A stretch of 34,864 nucleotides of DNA, taken from NCBI GenBank assembly GCA_000954095.1, contig JYNY01000084.1, positions 1-34,864 of the forward strand. Direction: 5' to 3'. Each line of letters begins with the position of its first letter. The stretch's first letter is position 1. Under the pieces are notes generated by a model. That model searched no databases, had not been told where the DNA came from, and saw nothing but the letters and a program-made list of their open reading frames with translations. This document shows, piece after piece, positions 7,851-17,600 of this stretch. The position numbers were made by a program, and so were the translations under genes. The DNA is from Candidatus Omnitrophus magneticus (GTDB taxonomy: Bacteria; Omnitrophota; Gorgyraeia; Tantalellales; Tantalellaceae).

Positions 7851-10800
7851 ATGACAAAAACATTTCGTGAAAAGATAAAAGATGAAATAGTCCTTATGGA
7901 CGGCGCGTTTGGGACATATATCCAAGAATTGGGCATTAATGAAATGCATTTCGGAGAAAAATCGGGATGCATGGAATATCTTTCTTTTTCGAGCCCAAGC
8001 CTTGTATCGCGCGTACACTGTGATTATTTCAAGGCAGGCGCGGACGCGGTAGAGACTAATACGTTCGGCGCGAATGCTATAAAACTTAGAGAGTATGGGT
8101 TAGAGAATAAAGTGCGTGAAATAAATACGGCCAGTGTGAAAATAGCAATTGAAGCGGCTAAAAGTTTTTCTACTAAAGAGTTTCCCCGTTATGTTGTAGG
8201 AACAATGGGGCCTACAGGCATATTAGCTTCAGTGTCTGATCCGAAGCTCGGCGGAATAAGTTATAAAGAATTAAAAAATATTTTTTATGAACAGGCGTTT
8301 AGCCTTATTTCAGCAGGGGTAGATGCTTGTTTAATTGAGACATCGCAGGATTTGCTTGAAATGAAAGCGGCAGTAAGCGCTATTCGTCTAGCGGCTAAGT
8401 CTCTGGCAAAAGATATTGTAATAATGGCTTCTTTTACGATAAATGAACAGGGCCGGATGCTTTTAGGCACAACACCTTTAGCTGTTATGGCTAGTTTAGG
8501 ATATATGGGAGTGGATGTTATAGGAATTAATTGTAGTCTCGGCCCAAAAGAAATGGAAAGTACGATTAGTTTTTTAAATAAATATTCTCCGACGTATATT
8601 TCATGCGTGCCTAACGCGGGGCTTCCTTACCGCGATGGTGATAAAACAGTGTATCCGCTAGAACCGCGTGAAATGGCTGAAATAATGGGAGGATTCCTTC
8701 AAAAATATAAACTTGATGTTTTAGGCGGATGTTGCGGAACAACCCCCGTGCATATTAAAAGTTTGCGTGAAATTATCAAGAAACATGAAAAAAGAAAGAA
8801 GCCTCTTTTAAAAATGTTTTCTACATTTTATGAAGGGTTTAATCTGGACGAACTGTCACGTCCTATCATAGCGGGGGAGCGGCTTAACACGCATGGTTCA
8901 CGCAAAATGAAAGAATTGATTTTAAAAGACGACACTGATGGGATAATAGAAATAGCTAAAACACAAGAAAAAGCCGGAGCTAAAATTTTAGATTTATGCG
9001 TGGCGCTTACTGAACGCTCTACCGAAGAAGAAGACGCCGGAAAAATAACAAAATATTTAGCTGAAAATATTTCAAGCGCGTTAATGATAGATTCGACTAT
9101 TCCTAAAGTAATAGAAAGAGCGCTTGAAAATTATCCGGGCACGATGTTTATAAATTCCGTTAATTTAGAGGACGGCGGTAAGAAGGCGCGTGAAATATTT
9201 AGGATAGCATCTGAACATTCTTCATTCGTGATAGCTCTTACAATTGATGAAAAAGGAATGGCAAAAACAGTGAAAGAGAAGAGGAGAATCGCCCGCGGGA
9301 TATTTGAAATCGCTTCTTTGGAATATAAAATAGAACCTCATAGAATTATTTTTGATTTACTTACTTTTTCTTTAGGGACAGGGGAAAATGAATATCGCGA
9401 CGCTGGTAAAAACACGTTAGACGCCATAAAATACGTTAAAGAGGACCTGCCGGGTGTTATGACTGTTTTGGGGGTGAGTAATATTTCATTCGGCCTTTCA
9501 AAAGAAGCTAGGAAAGTTTTAAATGCCGTATTTTTACATCATGCCGTAAATAGCGGGCTTGATTTAGCTATCGCGAATGCTTCTGAAATTTTGGAATATA
9601 GCGAAATCCCTCTTAAAGCGCGGGATTTAGCGGACGCGCTTATTTTTAATAGAGAAGAAACAGCTTTGGAAAAATTTATAGAGTATTTTGCGGAACAAAG
9701 AGTAGTTATTGAAAAACCGGAGAGGATATCTCAAAATACAATAGCTCCGATAGACGCGCGTATTAAGCAGGCTGTAATAGAAAGAAATAAACTCGATATT
9801 ATTCCAATTTTAGATGAAGCCCTAAAATTTTTTAAAGCAGATGTAATAATTAATGAAATTTTACTTTCCGCTATGAGGGAAGTAGGCATTAAGTTTAATC
9901 AAGGCGAATTAGTCCTTCCGCATGTCCTTAAATCCGCGGAAGTCATGCGTAAAGCCATAGATTATCTTAAAAATTTTATTTCAAAATCAGAATCTATAAC
10001 GCGCGGAAAAGTACTTCTTGCCACAGTTTTTGGAGATGTTCATGATATCGGTAAAAATCTTGTTAAAATGATTTTGGAAAATAATGGATTTTCTGTTTTA
10101 GATTTAGGCAAACAAGTTTCAGTGGAAATAATAATAGAAAACGCTAAGAAAGAAGCGGTTGATATAATAGGGTTAAGCGCTTTACTTGTTTCTACCGCCG
10201 AGCACATGAGAACATGCGTTAAAACTCTTCACGAACGCGGATTAAAGTATCCGGTAATAATAGGCGGAGCGCCGATAAATGAAGAGTTCGCGCGGAATAT
10301 TTCAATTATTGAGGATGGACGTATTTATGAAGGCGGCGTGTTTTACGCGAAAGATGCTTTTACCGGATTAAAAATAGCCCAGAAATTATGCGATAATGAA
10401 GAGAAAAAAAATATATTAGCAGAATACCACGCGCGGATTATTAGCGCTGATAATAAAACACAAAATAAAAACCAATGCGCTATGTCTAACGTTAGTAAGA
10501 AAATAATATCTCGTGTTAAGAATAGAGATTTGACAATTACATCTTACGGCGCGCGTGTTATGAGGGATATAAATACGGCGGAACTTTTTAATTATTTGGA
10601 TATATCAGCGCTTTTTAATTTGAGTTGGGGGAATAAAATAAAAGACGCGATAAAAAGAGCGGAAATTATTGAACATGAATTTAAGCCGATGCTTGAAGAT
10701 TTGAAAAAATCCGCGATTGTTCACGGGTGGCTCGCGCCGCGTGTGGTTTATGGGTATTTTAAAGCGTATTCTGAAAATGATAGTATCTTTATGTTTGATG

Positions 10801-11264
10801 AAAGCGGTAAAATTATTGAAACAATATCTTTCGCGCTTAGCTCGGAAGAAACTCCGCGCGAAACAAAAATATCGGATTATTTTTATACGCGCGAAGAAGG
10901 CGGAAGCCCCGTGGTTTTTTTTGCCGTAACGATAGGAAATAAAATAAATGAAATTATAAACAATTTAAATGTGGCGGGTGAATACGGCAAAATGTTTTAT
11001 GTTCATGGGTTGAGTGTACAATTAGCAGAGGCTCTTGCTGAATACACTCATGGACGGATAGCCAAAGAACTTTCAGTCGCGAGAGAAAAAATAATGAGAT
11101 ACAGCCCCGGATATCCGATATGGAAAAATTTATCAGATCAGAAAAAAATTTTTAATATTTTGAATGTTGAAAAATTGGCAGGTATTAAACTCACAAGCGC
11201 CTTTCAAATGATACCGGAACAATCAGTAACGGCGGTAATGATTGTTGCCGGAGAAATTGATTAA
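7851..11264 (+). CDS. metH: Cobalamin-dependent methionine synthase
   Basis: 1137-residue four-module MetH, transferring methyl from methyltetrahydrofolate to homocysteine through cobalamin. The homocysteine-binding domain (about 1-305) has zinc ligands C228 (GINCSLGP) and C294/C295 (GGCCGTTP). The pterin-binding domain (about 330-600) has GERLNTHGSRK and DLCVALTE. The B12 cap and cobalamin domain (about 635-855) has the lower-ligand motif DVHDIG at 729-734 with H731. The AdoMet activation domain (about 885-1137) ends with RYSPGYP at 1083-1089. Length is slightly below the 1227 of E. coli MetH. The start is preceded by a weak AAAGAGATGG. Having the activation domain in the same chain means no separate reactivation protein is needed. 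No metF or cobalamin gene is nearby. Confidence 0.96.
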   Translation: MTKTFREKIKDEIVLMDGAFGTYIQELGINEMHFGEKSGCMEYLSFSSPSLVSRVHCDYFKAGADAVETNTFGANAIKLREYGLENKVREINTASVKIAIEAAKSFSTKEFPRYVVGTMGPTGILASVSDPKLGGISYKELKNIFYEQAFSLISAGVDACLIETSQDLLEMKAAVSAIRLAAKSLAKDIVIMASFTINEQGRMLLGTTPLAVMASLGYMGVDVIGINCSLGPKEMESTISFLNKYSPTYISCVPNAGLPYRDGDKTVYPLEPREMAEIMGGFLQKYKLDVLGGCCGTTPVHIKSLREIIKKHEKRKKPLLKMFSTFYEGFNLDELSRPIIAGERLNTHGSRKMKELILKDDTDGIIEIAKTQEKAGAKILDLCVALTERSTEEEDAGKITKYLAENISSALMIDSTIPKVIERALENYPGTMFINSVNLEDGGKKAREIFRIASEHSSFVIALTIDEKGMAKTVKEKRRIARGIFEIASLEYKIEPHRIIFDLLTFSLGTGENEYRDAGKNTLDAIKYVKEDLPGVMTVLGVSNISFGLSKEARKVLNAVFLHHAVNSGLDLAIANASEILEYSEIPLKARDLADALIFNREETALEKFIEYFAEQRVVIEKPERISQNTIAPIDARIKQAVIERNKLDIIPILDEALKFFKADVIINEILLSAMREVGIKFNQGELVLPHVLKSAEVMRKAIDYLKNFISKSESITRGKVLLATVFGDVHDIGKNLVKMILENNGFSVLDLGKQVSVEIIIENAKKEAVDIIGLSALLVSTAEHMRTCVKTLHERGLKYPVIIGGAPINEEFARNISIIEDGRIYEGGVFYAKDAFTGLKIAQKLCDNEEKKNILAEYHARIISADNKTQNKNQCAMSNVSKKIISRVKNRDLTITSYGARVMRDINTAELFNYLDISALFNLSWGNKIKDAIKRAEIIEHEFKPMLEDLKKSAIVHGWLAPRVVYGYFKAYSENDSIFMFDESGKIIETISFALSSEETPRETKISDYFYTREEGGSPVVFFAVTIGNKINEIINNLNVAGEYGKMFYVHGLSVQLAEALAEYTHGRIAKELSVAREKIMRYSPGYPIWKNLSDQKKIFNILNVEKLAGIKLTSAFQMIPEQSVTAVMIVAGEID

Positions 11265-11428
11265 TTAGGTGTTGGAATAATAGCGAAGAAGCGTAATTGT
11301 GGTATATATTGTCCGATTGTTTAAACCTTTTATCCCTACTTATCCCAATCACTAAATTGTTACTTCTTTTTTTATATTTTTGAAGATGTTAAAACCAAAG
11401 GTGCGGTATCAATTTATTCGGGAAAGAG
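11265..11428. other. Intergenic gap with possible decayed repeat
   Basis: Between convergent metH and the MscS-like gene. AATAGCGAAGAAGCGTAAT and GTTTAAACCTTTTATCCCTA resemble the outer parts of the 155-base repeat, but the central hairpin is missing, so this is at most a degenerate copy. No gene is seen. Confidence 0.3.
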
Positions 11429-11935
11429 TTATTTTTTAAAAACTATTATTTTATCCCCTGTTATTTTCGCGTTAGGAATGATTATTTTTTTATTATCTGT
11501 CGAAGTCATGATAGTGCTAAATATCTGTATCTCTTCCACCTTGCCTGTAGCGCCACTTGTTTCTATAGTGTCGCCTGTTTTAAACGGCTCAAACAATATA
11601 ATCATTACTCCAGCGGCAAAATTCGCAAGTGAACCTTGAAGCGCCAGCCCAACAGCAAGTCCTGCCGCACCGATCATAGCGATAAAAGAATTTGTTTGTA
11701 TTCCAAGTTTTCCGAGAGCCGCGATAATTACGAAAATTAGAATACTGTAGTAGATCATATTTTTTGCGAATGACGTTAATGTTTTTTCTACCTTTGAAGT
11801 TTCCATTGCCTTTTCAAAAAGGTTTGAGGCGATACGCGCTACCCATTTACCTATTATAAAAATGAGTACTGCTGAGATAATATTTATAGCGTAGGGAATT
11901 ATATAGCTATAAATATTATTTAATGTTTCATTCAT
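11429..11935 (-). CDS. Short MscS-family mechanosensitive channel
   Basis: 168 residues, compared with about 280 for MscS. Three hydrophobic segments are visible (about 15-38, 58-78 and 82-112). The pore-lining third helix is rich in Gly and Ala (MIGAAGLAVGLALQGSL), followed by the start of the beta domain (FEPFKTGDTIETSG, VEEIQIFSTIMTSTDNK, IPNAKITGDKI). The protein stops at VFKK just after this point, so the C-terminal alpha/beta cage is missing. None of the sequence after the stop, read in that frame, restores it. Either this is a natural minimal channel or the gene has lost its 3' end. The start is the ATG at 11935 with AAGGAGAAAT upstream. Confidence 0.85.
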   Translation of the reverse strand: MNETLNNIYSYIIPYAINIISAVLIFIIGKWVARIASNLFEKAMETSKVEKTLTSFAKNMIYYSILIFVIIAALGKLGIQTNSFIAMIGAAGLAVGLALQGSLANFAAGVMIILFEPFKTGDTIETSGATGKVEEIQIFSTIMTSTDNKKIIIPNAKITGDKIIVFKK

Positions 11936-11990
11936 GTTATTTCTCCTTGTTTTTTATTATTTTTATTAAACCGAAAAACTATATTTTACT

Positions 11991-12147
11991 ATAGCGAATA
12001 ATGCGAATCTTTGCGAATAAAAGGTTTTTAAAAAAATTGACGTACCTCATTAAATGGTGTGACTCTCGATTTTTAAAAATCTTTTATCTCGAATATTTTA
12101 GACTTCTTTATTCATGGTGAATTTTAGTTTTTTGGTTAAAGAAGTAA
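11991..12147. repeat. 155-base structured intergenic repeat, copy 3
   Basis: Third, most diverged copy. The outer stem 12019-12034 pairs with 12070-12085 over 16 positions with one G-T wobble, longer than in the other copies. The inner hairpin GACGTACC/GGTGTGAC keeps pairing through two G-T wobbles; the loop is TCATTAAAT. The left flank TAGCGAATAATGCGAATCT is the same as in copy 1. Confidence 0.8.
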
Positions 12148-12228
12148 TTGTTGTTTTATTGTTTCGTCAAATATTATAAAAAAAAATAAATTTTTTTTGT
12201 CTATAATTAGGAATTTCATCGCATATTT

Positions 12229-12415
12229 GAGAGAGGGGGAGACAAAGTGAGCGAACTTTTGTGAGCTTGCTTTGCCTCCCCCTCTCCGTGGATTTACGAG
12301 GAGCATTTTTTTGAAAATTTATTTTTAAAAAATGCGACGATGTAAATCCACATGGAATTCGCTAAAGCGAATTCCAAAGCCATTTTAATAAAAATTAAAA
12401 AATTTTTGTTAAAAT
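12229..12415 (-). repeat. tRNA-Ser trailer unit B
   Basis: Begins directly after the CCA end of tRNA-Ser(CGA). The core (12290-12411 on the complement) is nearly identical to unit A (about 12859-12980) and contains the palindrome GAATTCGCTTTAGCGAATTC. The distal part is a hairpin: 12231-12241 pairs over 11 bases with 12276-12286, and 12243-12247 pairs with 12270-12274. The outer arm repeats 12 bases of the tRNA's own T-stem/acceptor 3' strand (12420-12431 versus 12231-12242, a spacing of 189 bases). Confidence 0.85.
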
Positions 12416-12502
12416 GGCGGAGAGGGGGAGATTCGAACTCCCGGTACCCGGAGGCACAACGGTTTTCGAGACCGCCGCATTCAACCGCTCTGCCACCTCT
12501 CC
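12415..12502 (-). tRNA. tRNA-Ser (CGA)
   Basis: Class II tRNA on the minus strand. The acceptor is GGAGAGG/CCTCTCC, the anticodon loop CTCGAAA gives CGA, a long variable arm is present, the T-loop is TTCGAAT, the discriminator is G73, and CCA is encoded. It is divergent from tRNA-Ser(GGA), 263 bases away; the gap 12503-12765 is AT-rich and holds no gene. Confidence 0.95.
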
Positions 12503-12765
12503 GTTAAAAATAAAAGTAAAATAATATTTTTACGCCCGCATTGATTTTAACATAATTAAATAATTTTGAGAAGATTTCGATTAAATTTAGTGACAAATAA
12601 TATTTTGATATGTAAAATAATCCGTTCTGTTTTTTTATAAGTTGTAAAATTTTTTTTTATATTACCTAAAGAGCCAAGTTCCGTGCCAAGATTAGTTATT
12701 TATTAAACTCGTTAAATTCAAGAATCAGTGTTTAATAAATTTCAATTATCCTTTAAAAATTTTGT

Positions 12766-12855
<90 letters not shown>

Positions 12856-13047
12856 GTTTAATAAAAATTAAAAAATTTTTATTAAAATGGCTTTGAAATT
12901 CGCTTTAGCGAATTCCATGTGGATTTACATCGTCGCATTTTTAAAAAATAAATTTTCAAAAAAATACTCCTCGTAAATCCCCGTATAGGCATGGGCAAAT
13001 TTTGCTCATTAAGTTCGCAAAATTTGTCCCTGCCTCTCCGCCAGTTT
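12856..13047 (+). repeat. tRNA-Ser trailer unit A with att-like end
   Basis: Follows tRNA-Ser(GGA) directly. After an AT-only stem (TAATAAAAATT/AATTTTTATTA) comes a core shared with unit B (to 12980). Then comes a hairpin in which 12987-13005 pairs with 13017-13035 (17 pairs with small bulges). The unit ends with a perfect 21-base direct repeat of the tRNA 3' end: 12839-12859 equals 13027-13047, spacing 188 bases. No open reading frame of note lies inside. Confidence 0.88.
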
Positions 13048-13146
13048 TTTATGTGAACCATCCGACGAGAAGCGAGGCAAAAAGTGCCTACACTAATTGT
13101 GGACGCGAACCCTATGAACGAATTACATTTTTGGGAGGATAGAACA

Positions 13147-13584
13147 ATGGCTTTGAAATTTAAGAAACTTACACCGGATTTAATGGTTACGGATGTAGCT
13201 ATTACTGTCAAATTCTATATCGAAAAACTTGGCTTTAGGCTAAATATGCTTGTGCCGGAAAACGAAAATACTATTGAAACCAATCTAATCGATGGCAAAA
13301 AATATGTTTATGCAATGGTCAGCCGGGATGAAGTCTTTTTGATGTTTATGCGTAAGGATGTGTATGAGAAAGATGTTCCTTCCCTCAAAGATGTGCCTAT
13401 CGGAGCATCGGCTACGTTCTATTGCGATGTTGATAATATAGACATGTTGTTTAATTTGTTCAAAGAGAGTGGTGTTGATATTATTAAAAATGTTTCCATG
13501 ACTTGGTATGGGATGAAGGAATTTTACATTAAGGATTGCAACGGTTATATTCTGGGATTTGCCGAACAAGTAAAACAGCCTTAA
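13147..13584 (+). CDS. VOC (glyoxalase/bleomycin-resistance) family protein
   Basis: 145 residues from the ATG at 13147, with GGGAGG eight bases upstream; the open frame to 13084 lacks a site. A single vicinal-oxygen-chelate module is present: TPDLMVTDVAITVKFYIEKLGF opens the first beta-alpha-beta unit, ASATFYCDVDNIDMLFNLF the second, and the last strand DCNGYILGFAEQ carries the usual glutamate. Members bind a metal or drug as dimers; the substrate cannot be told. It lies 100 bases past the att-like copy of the tRNA-Ser end and four bases before a truncated ORF, so it looks like part of an acquired cassette. Confidence 0.85.
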   Translation: MALKFKKLTPDLMVTDVAITVKFYIEKLGFRLNMLVPENENTIETNLIDGKKYVYAMVSRDEVFLMFMRKDVYEKDVPSLKDVPIGASATFYCDVDNIDMLFNLFKESGVDIIKNVSMTWYGMKEFYIKDCNGYILGFAEQVKQP

Positions 13585-13588
13585 GATT

Positions 13589-13729
13589 ATGAAAACAAAA
13601 GAAGCACAGCAAGTCGTTGATTTTGTTCGAAAAATCGTCGCAAGTATTGCTCCGGATGTATGCTACTCCCCATTGTCAAGACCACTTTTTCAACAAACTA
13701 AGATAGAGATTAATTTGTTATTTTTATAG
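13589..13729 (+). pseudogene. Truncated ORF after VOC gene
   Basis: 46 codons beginning four bases after the VOC stop. The first 23 residues (MKTKEAQQVVDFVRKIVAS and on) look like a real amphipathic N-terminus. From about CYSPLSRPLFQQ the sequence becomes low-quality and then runs into AT-rich non-coding DNA, so a longer gene was probably cut near 13660. I do not recognise the family. Confidence 0.45.
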
Positions 13730-14185
13730 CTGAACCCTCATTTCTGAGTTTTTTATTTCTTTAAAAAATTATTATAAATTAGCAGTAGTAGTAAGTGTGG
13801 AGATTGTGGATAACTGCCTAGCAGTTATCCCAATCACGTCAATATCCACACGTTCTTCTATAATATTTCTTTCTGTCTTCCTACTGCTAATATCTTTACG
13901 ACTTGTAAAATCACTTTTTTCTTATCATCCCTAATGCTATAATCATTTAAAATTTTAATGCACTATAGTTTTTGTTGTGAATTTATTTTTTCCACTACTA
14001 TATTTTTTTAAAATATTGTTTTTTTTTGAGCTATCTCTTTTTTGCATTTCAAACTTAAATGTGCGGCTCTTTTTGCATCTTTATAATCACTAGCCGGGCA
14101 GTAACTGTAAGATTAATTCTCAATATTATCATTCCTCGAAATATTTTTTTATCCAATATTCATTACGCATCTTAATCGCGAAAGA
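13730..14185. other. Gene-free AT-rich stretch
   Basis: 456 bases with no convincing gene. It holds the nested palindrome at 13778-13891 and, around 14010-14110 on the minus strand, about 35 start-less codons (CPASDYKDAKRAAHLSLK) that look protein-like and may be a gene relic. The rest is T-rich. Confidence 0.5.
13778..13891. repeat. Long nested palindrome
   Basis: ATTAGCAGTAG (13778-13788) pairs with CTACTGCTAAT (13881-13891). Inside, GTGTGGA (13795-13801) pairs with 13845-13851, GATTG with CAATC, and GGATAACTGC (13808-13817) with GCAGTTATCC (13821-13830) around a CTA loop. The inner arm contains a consensus DnaA box, TGTGGATAA, at 13805-13813. Confidence 0.7.
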
Positions 14186-14596
14186 TTAAGCTGGACATTG
14201 AAATGGGCCTTGCGGAGGCATACCGTTAGGGATATCGCTTGTAAGTTTACCTATAACAGTTATCAATTCTTTCATTTTCACGGGTTTTGTAAGAATGAAA
14301 CTCGCGTCCTCAAACGCGTCGTCTTTATTTTCAGGAGTGTAATAAACCCCTGAAACAAATATTATTGGAATATTTTTAGTTTCTTTATCACTTTTTAAAT
14401 TTCTGGCTATACTTACGCCGTCCATATCAGGTAACATCATATCAAGCATTACAACATCAGGTTTTTCCCTCTTTGCCATAGATATAGCGCATTTACCATT
14501 CATGGCTCCGACAACAGAGTATCCCATTGTCCGCAATTGTTCTCCAAAAAGAAGTAAATATTCTCTTTCATCATCCACGATTAATACCTTTTTCAT
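14186..14596 (-). CDS. Single-domain response regulator
   Basis: 136 residues, consisting of a receiver domain and a short proline-rich tail (PNGMPPQGPFQCPA) but no output domain. Phospho-acceptor D52 (VVMLDMMLP), acidic pair D8/D9 (VDDE), S82 (FVSG) and K104 (LTKPV) are all in place. The start is the ATG at 14596 with AAGGGG upstream; the longer open frame to 14674 has no ribosome-binding site. It follows the EndoQ-like/UvrD gene after 87 bases. No histidine kinase is nearby, so the partner is unknown; it may act as a CheY-like output or a phosphorelay intermediate. Confidence 0.9.
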   Translation of the reverse strand: MKKVLIVDDEREYLLLFGEQLRTMGYSVVGAMNGKCAISMAKREKPDVVMLDMMLPDMDGVSIARNLKSDKETKNIPIIFVSGVYYTPENKDDAFEDASFILTKPVKMKELITVIGKLTSDIPNGMPPQGPFQCPA

Positions 14597-14683
14597 AAAA
14601 ACCCCTTTTGGTTTGGCGTATAATATTTTTTTATATCTAATATAAAAGTATACCTGACATGGTTTTTTTTTCAAATTTATTGC

Positions 14684-17600
14684 CTAAAAAAATTCTAACT
14701 GTGTTTCTTTATTTCCACCCGGTAAAAAATTTTTGCCGGTAGTAAATTCTATAATATCCTTTTCTATTTTTTTTAGAAACGGACTTTCATCAAACCGGTA
14801 TTCTTTCCCGAAAACATAACGGATACCCGCGCGGGAAAGAAATAAACTTTTCTTTGCCCGCGTCACCGCGACATAAAAAAGCCTTTTTTCCTCATCTATA
14901 TCAGTTTTCTTATTTTCAAAAATAGAATATGGGATAAGGCCGTCTTCTAATGCTGGGATAAACACACACTCAAACTCTAAGCCCTTGGCACTATGCATTG
15001 TCATAATACTTACCTTTTCAACACCGTATTCATAAGCGTCTACAGCCATCCCTGTCGCGAGAAACCGTAAAAATCCTTCTATATCGTTTTCATAATCTCC
15101 GGCAATATCAAGCATTTTAGCGAAATACATATTATCTTTTAATTCCTCGGCACGGCTAAAATAATCATCCGCTATTTTTATAATTTTATCTTTTAAAGAA
15201 ATATTATTTTCATTCATAATGCTGAAATAATTTAAAATTTTTTCAGGCGCTAAAGCGCGCTTAAACAATTCATAATTTCCTTTCCGAGCGGATTTAATTA
15301 TGCCGGCTATATCTTTAATAATTTTTTCAGACGCGAGAGCTTTATCGCCGATAATCTCATACGGAATCGCGTGATCTTTAAACGCTTTTTCTATAACATT
15401 CATTTCTTCTTTAAACCTGACTAAAACCGCGAAGTCAGAAAGGCTTTTAATTCCATCCGCGCGAATCCCTTTCGAAATACCGCTGTCCATTGAAAAAAAT
15501 CTTAATCCGCCTATCATATTTTCTATTGTCCGGGCGATATATTCCGCTTCTTCTTTATAAGTCCCGTAACTGGCTACATTTATTTTAAGGCCTTTACTAA
15601 GGGCTTTTAACGTTATACTTTCTTCATTCTTTTTACTGCGGATAATATTTTCACCGGCGCGGAGAATATTATCCGTACATCTATAACTGATTGACAAATG
15701 ATAAGTTTTCGCGGATGGAAAATCTTCTTTAAATTTTTTAATGAATTTCACGTCTGCCCCGCGAAAGCCGTATATAGCCTGATTAGGATCACCTATAACT
15801 GAAATATTAGAAGAAACGTCCGGCATCAATTGCCTTACAAAATTATACTGCGCTGTATTCACATCCTGATACTCATCAATAAGAAGCCATTTATACTTCA
15901 GCCTATAATGTTCAAGAATTTCAGGATATAAAGAAAAAATATTTAATGGCTCATATAATAAATCATCAAAATCTAACGCGTTAATTTTTATTAAAGTTTC
16001 TTGATATCGTTTAAAAATTATTTTTAAATCTTCACTCGCGGCGTCTTCTTTGACTGATAAATTTTTTACTCTTGTTACATATTTTAAAAATTCATCGGTT
16101 TTTTGTTTGGCTACCCCTAACGTTTCTAAAATTTTTATTTTTTCGTTTTCATTGATTATAAAAAAATCTTTACTGAACCCGGCGCGACCAGCGCGCTCCA
16201 TGCGCCCGATATTTTCTTCAATTATCTTAAGGCCAAAAGAATGAAACGTATGTATATTTAAACGCGGATAACCGGCGAGACTGCCCTCGCTCAAAATGTA
16301 AATAAGCCTTTCTTCTATTTCCTTCGCGGCTTTATTTGTAAATGTAAGAGCTAAAATATTACTGGGATTTATGCCGTATTCTTTAATTAAACGCGCTATT
16401 TTAAAAGTTAAAACACGCGTCTTCCCTGTTCCGGGGCCGGCGAGTATAAGCGATGGACCTAAAAAATCACCGGTTATAATTTTTTGTTCGTCATTAAGCC
16501 GGTATAAAAGACTGTCAAATTTTTCTTTTTCTATAAGATCAATATTTTTGGGGGATAAAAAATTTTCCCGTGAAATATTTTTACTAGAAGAACCGCTGTA
16601 TTTATTATCCGGTTTTACATCTTCAAAAAGACTATTATTTTCAGCGAGTTTTTTATTCTCATCTAATTTTCTATATTCTTTCAAATCAAAATTTATAAGT
16701 TTATGCCGGGGGCATTCTCCGCTTTTCCCCATATCCCCAGCACCGCCAAAAAGAGTTTTATTTCCGATTAAAGACTTTGATTCTTTTTCTCCGAACACCT
16801 TGATAATGCCGTATTCTCCGTCAAATCCTTCTTTTATATACACTTCCCCCTGCCGCACGCGCCGTACAGCTTCGGCAAGCATTTCTCCCCCAAACTTTTT
16901 TATTTCATCAAAAGATTTATTGAGAAGAATATCAAACTCAGAACCGATTGTTTGAATGGCTGAATTGTAAAGCTCCGTGACTTTTTTTGACGTCTGTCCT
17001 ATTCCGGTTATTTCAGATAAAATTTCTGCGAGCGGAATTATATAATGTAAACTTTTTCTATCCGCTATTTTTTCTATATCTTCTCTATCCGCCAATTCCA
17101 AAACCCTATTCATAACACCCATTGTAATTTTATTGCCACATATATCACAAACACCCACGTGTCTTAAAGTTTCAACAGGATCCCATGAAACACCGCATTT
17201 TCTATGGCCGGCGTAATGGTATTTCCCTTCCTGAGGAAATAAATCAATTGTTCCTAAAAATTTTGGATTTTCCGCGCGCGTGCCGATTTTTATCGCGCCG
17301 GCTATTGCGGAATAAGAAAATACCGTATCAAAAATATTCGCGTTACGCCCTATTTTTTCAAGAGAATGCGCGTCGGAATTTGAAAGGAGAGTATATTTGT
17401 CAAGGGAACTACACATCCATATCATCGGCGGGTCAGCGGAAAGCCCTGTTTCAAGGGCGTAAATATGGCCTGCTAAATCTTCAAAACATTCCTCAACTGA
17501 ATCAAAACCAGATTCTTTCCCTAAAATTGAAAACCACGGAGTCCATATATGCGCGGGAACAAACAGTATTTCAGGAGACGCGTTTAACGATACATCTAAT

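Noticed and set aside
13084..13146. Longer VOC protein from an upstream start
   Set aside because: The extra 21 residues precede a clear GGGAGG site and are not part of the VOC fold.
13805..13813. Replication origin because of a DnaA box
   Set aside because: Only one consensus box, no dnaA, dnaN or gidA nearby and no box cluster; most likely chance within a palindrome.
16371..16955. 194-residue plus-strand open frame
   Set aside because: Lies fully opposite the intact EndoQ-like/UvrD gene and shows no recognisable domain.
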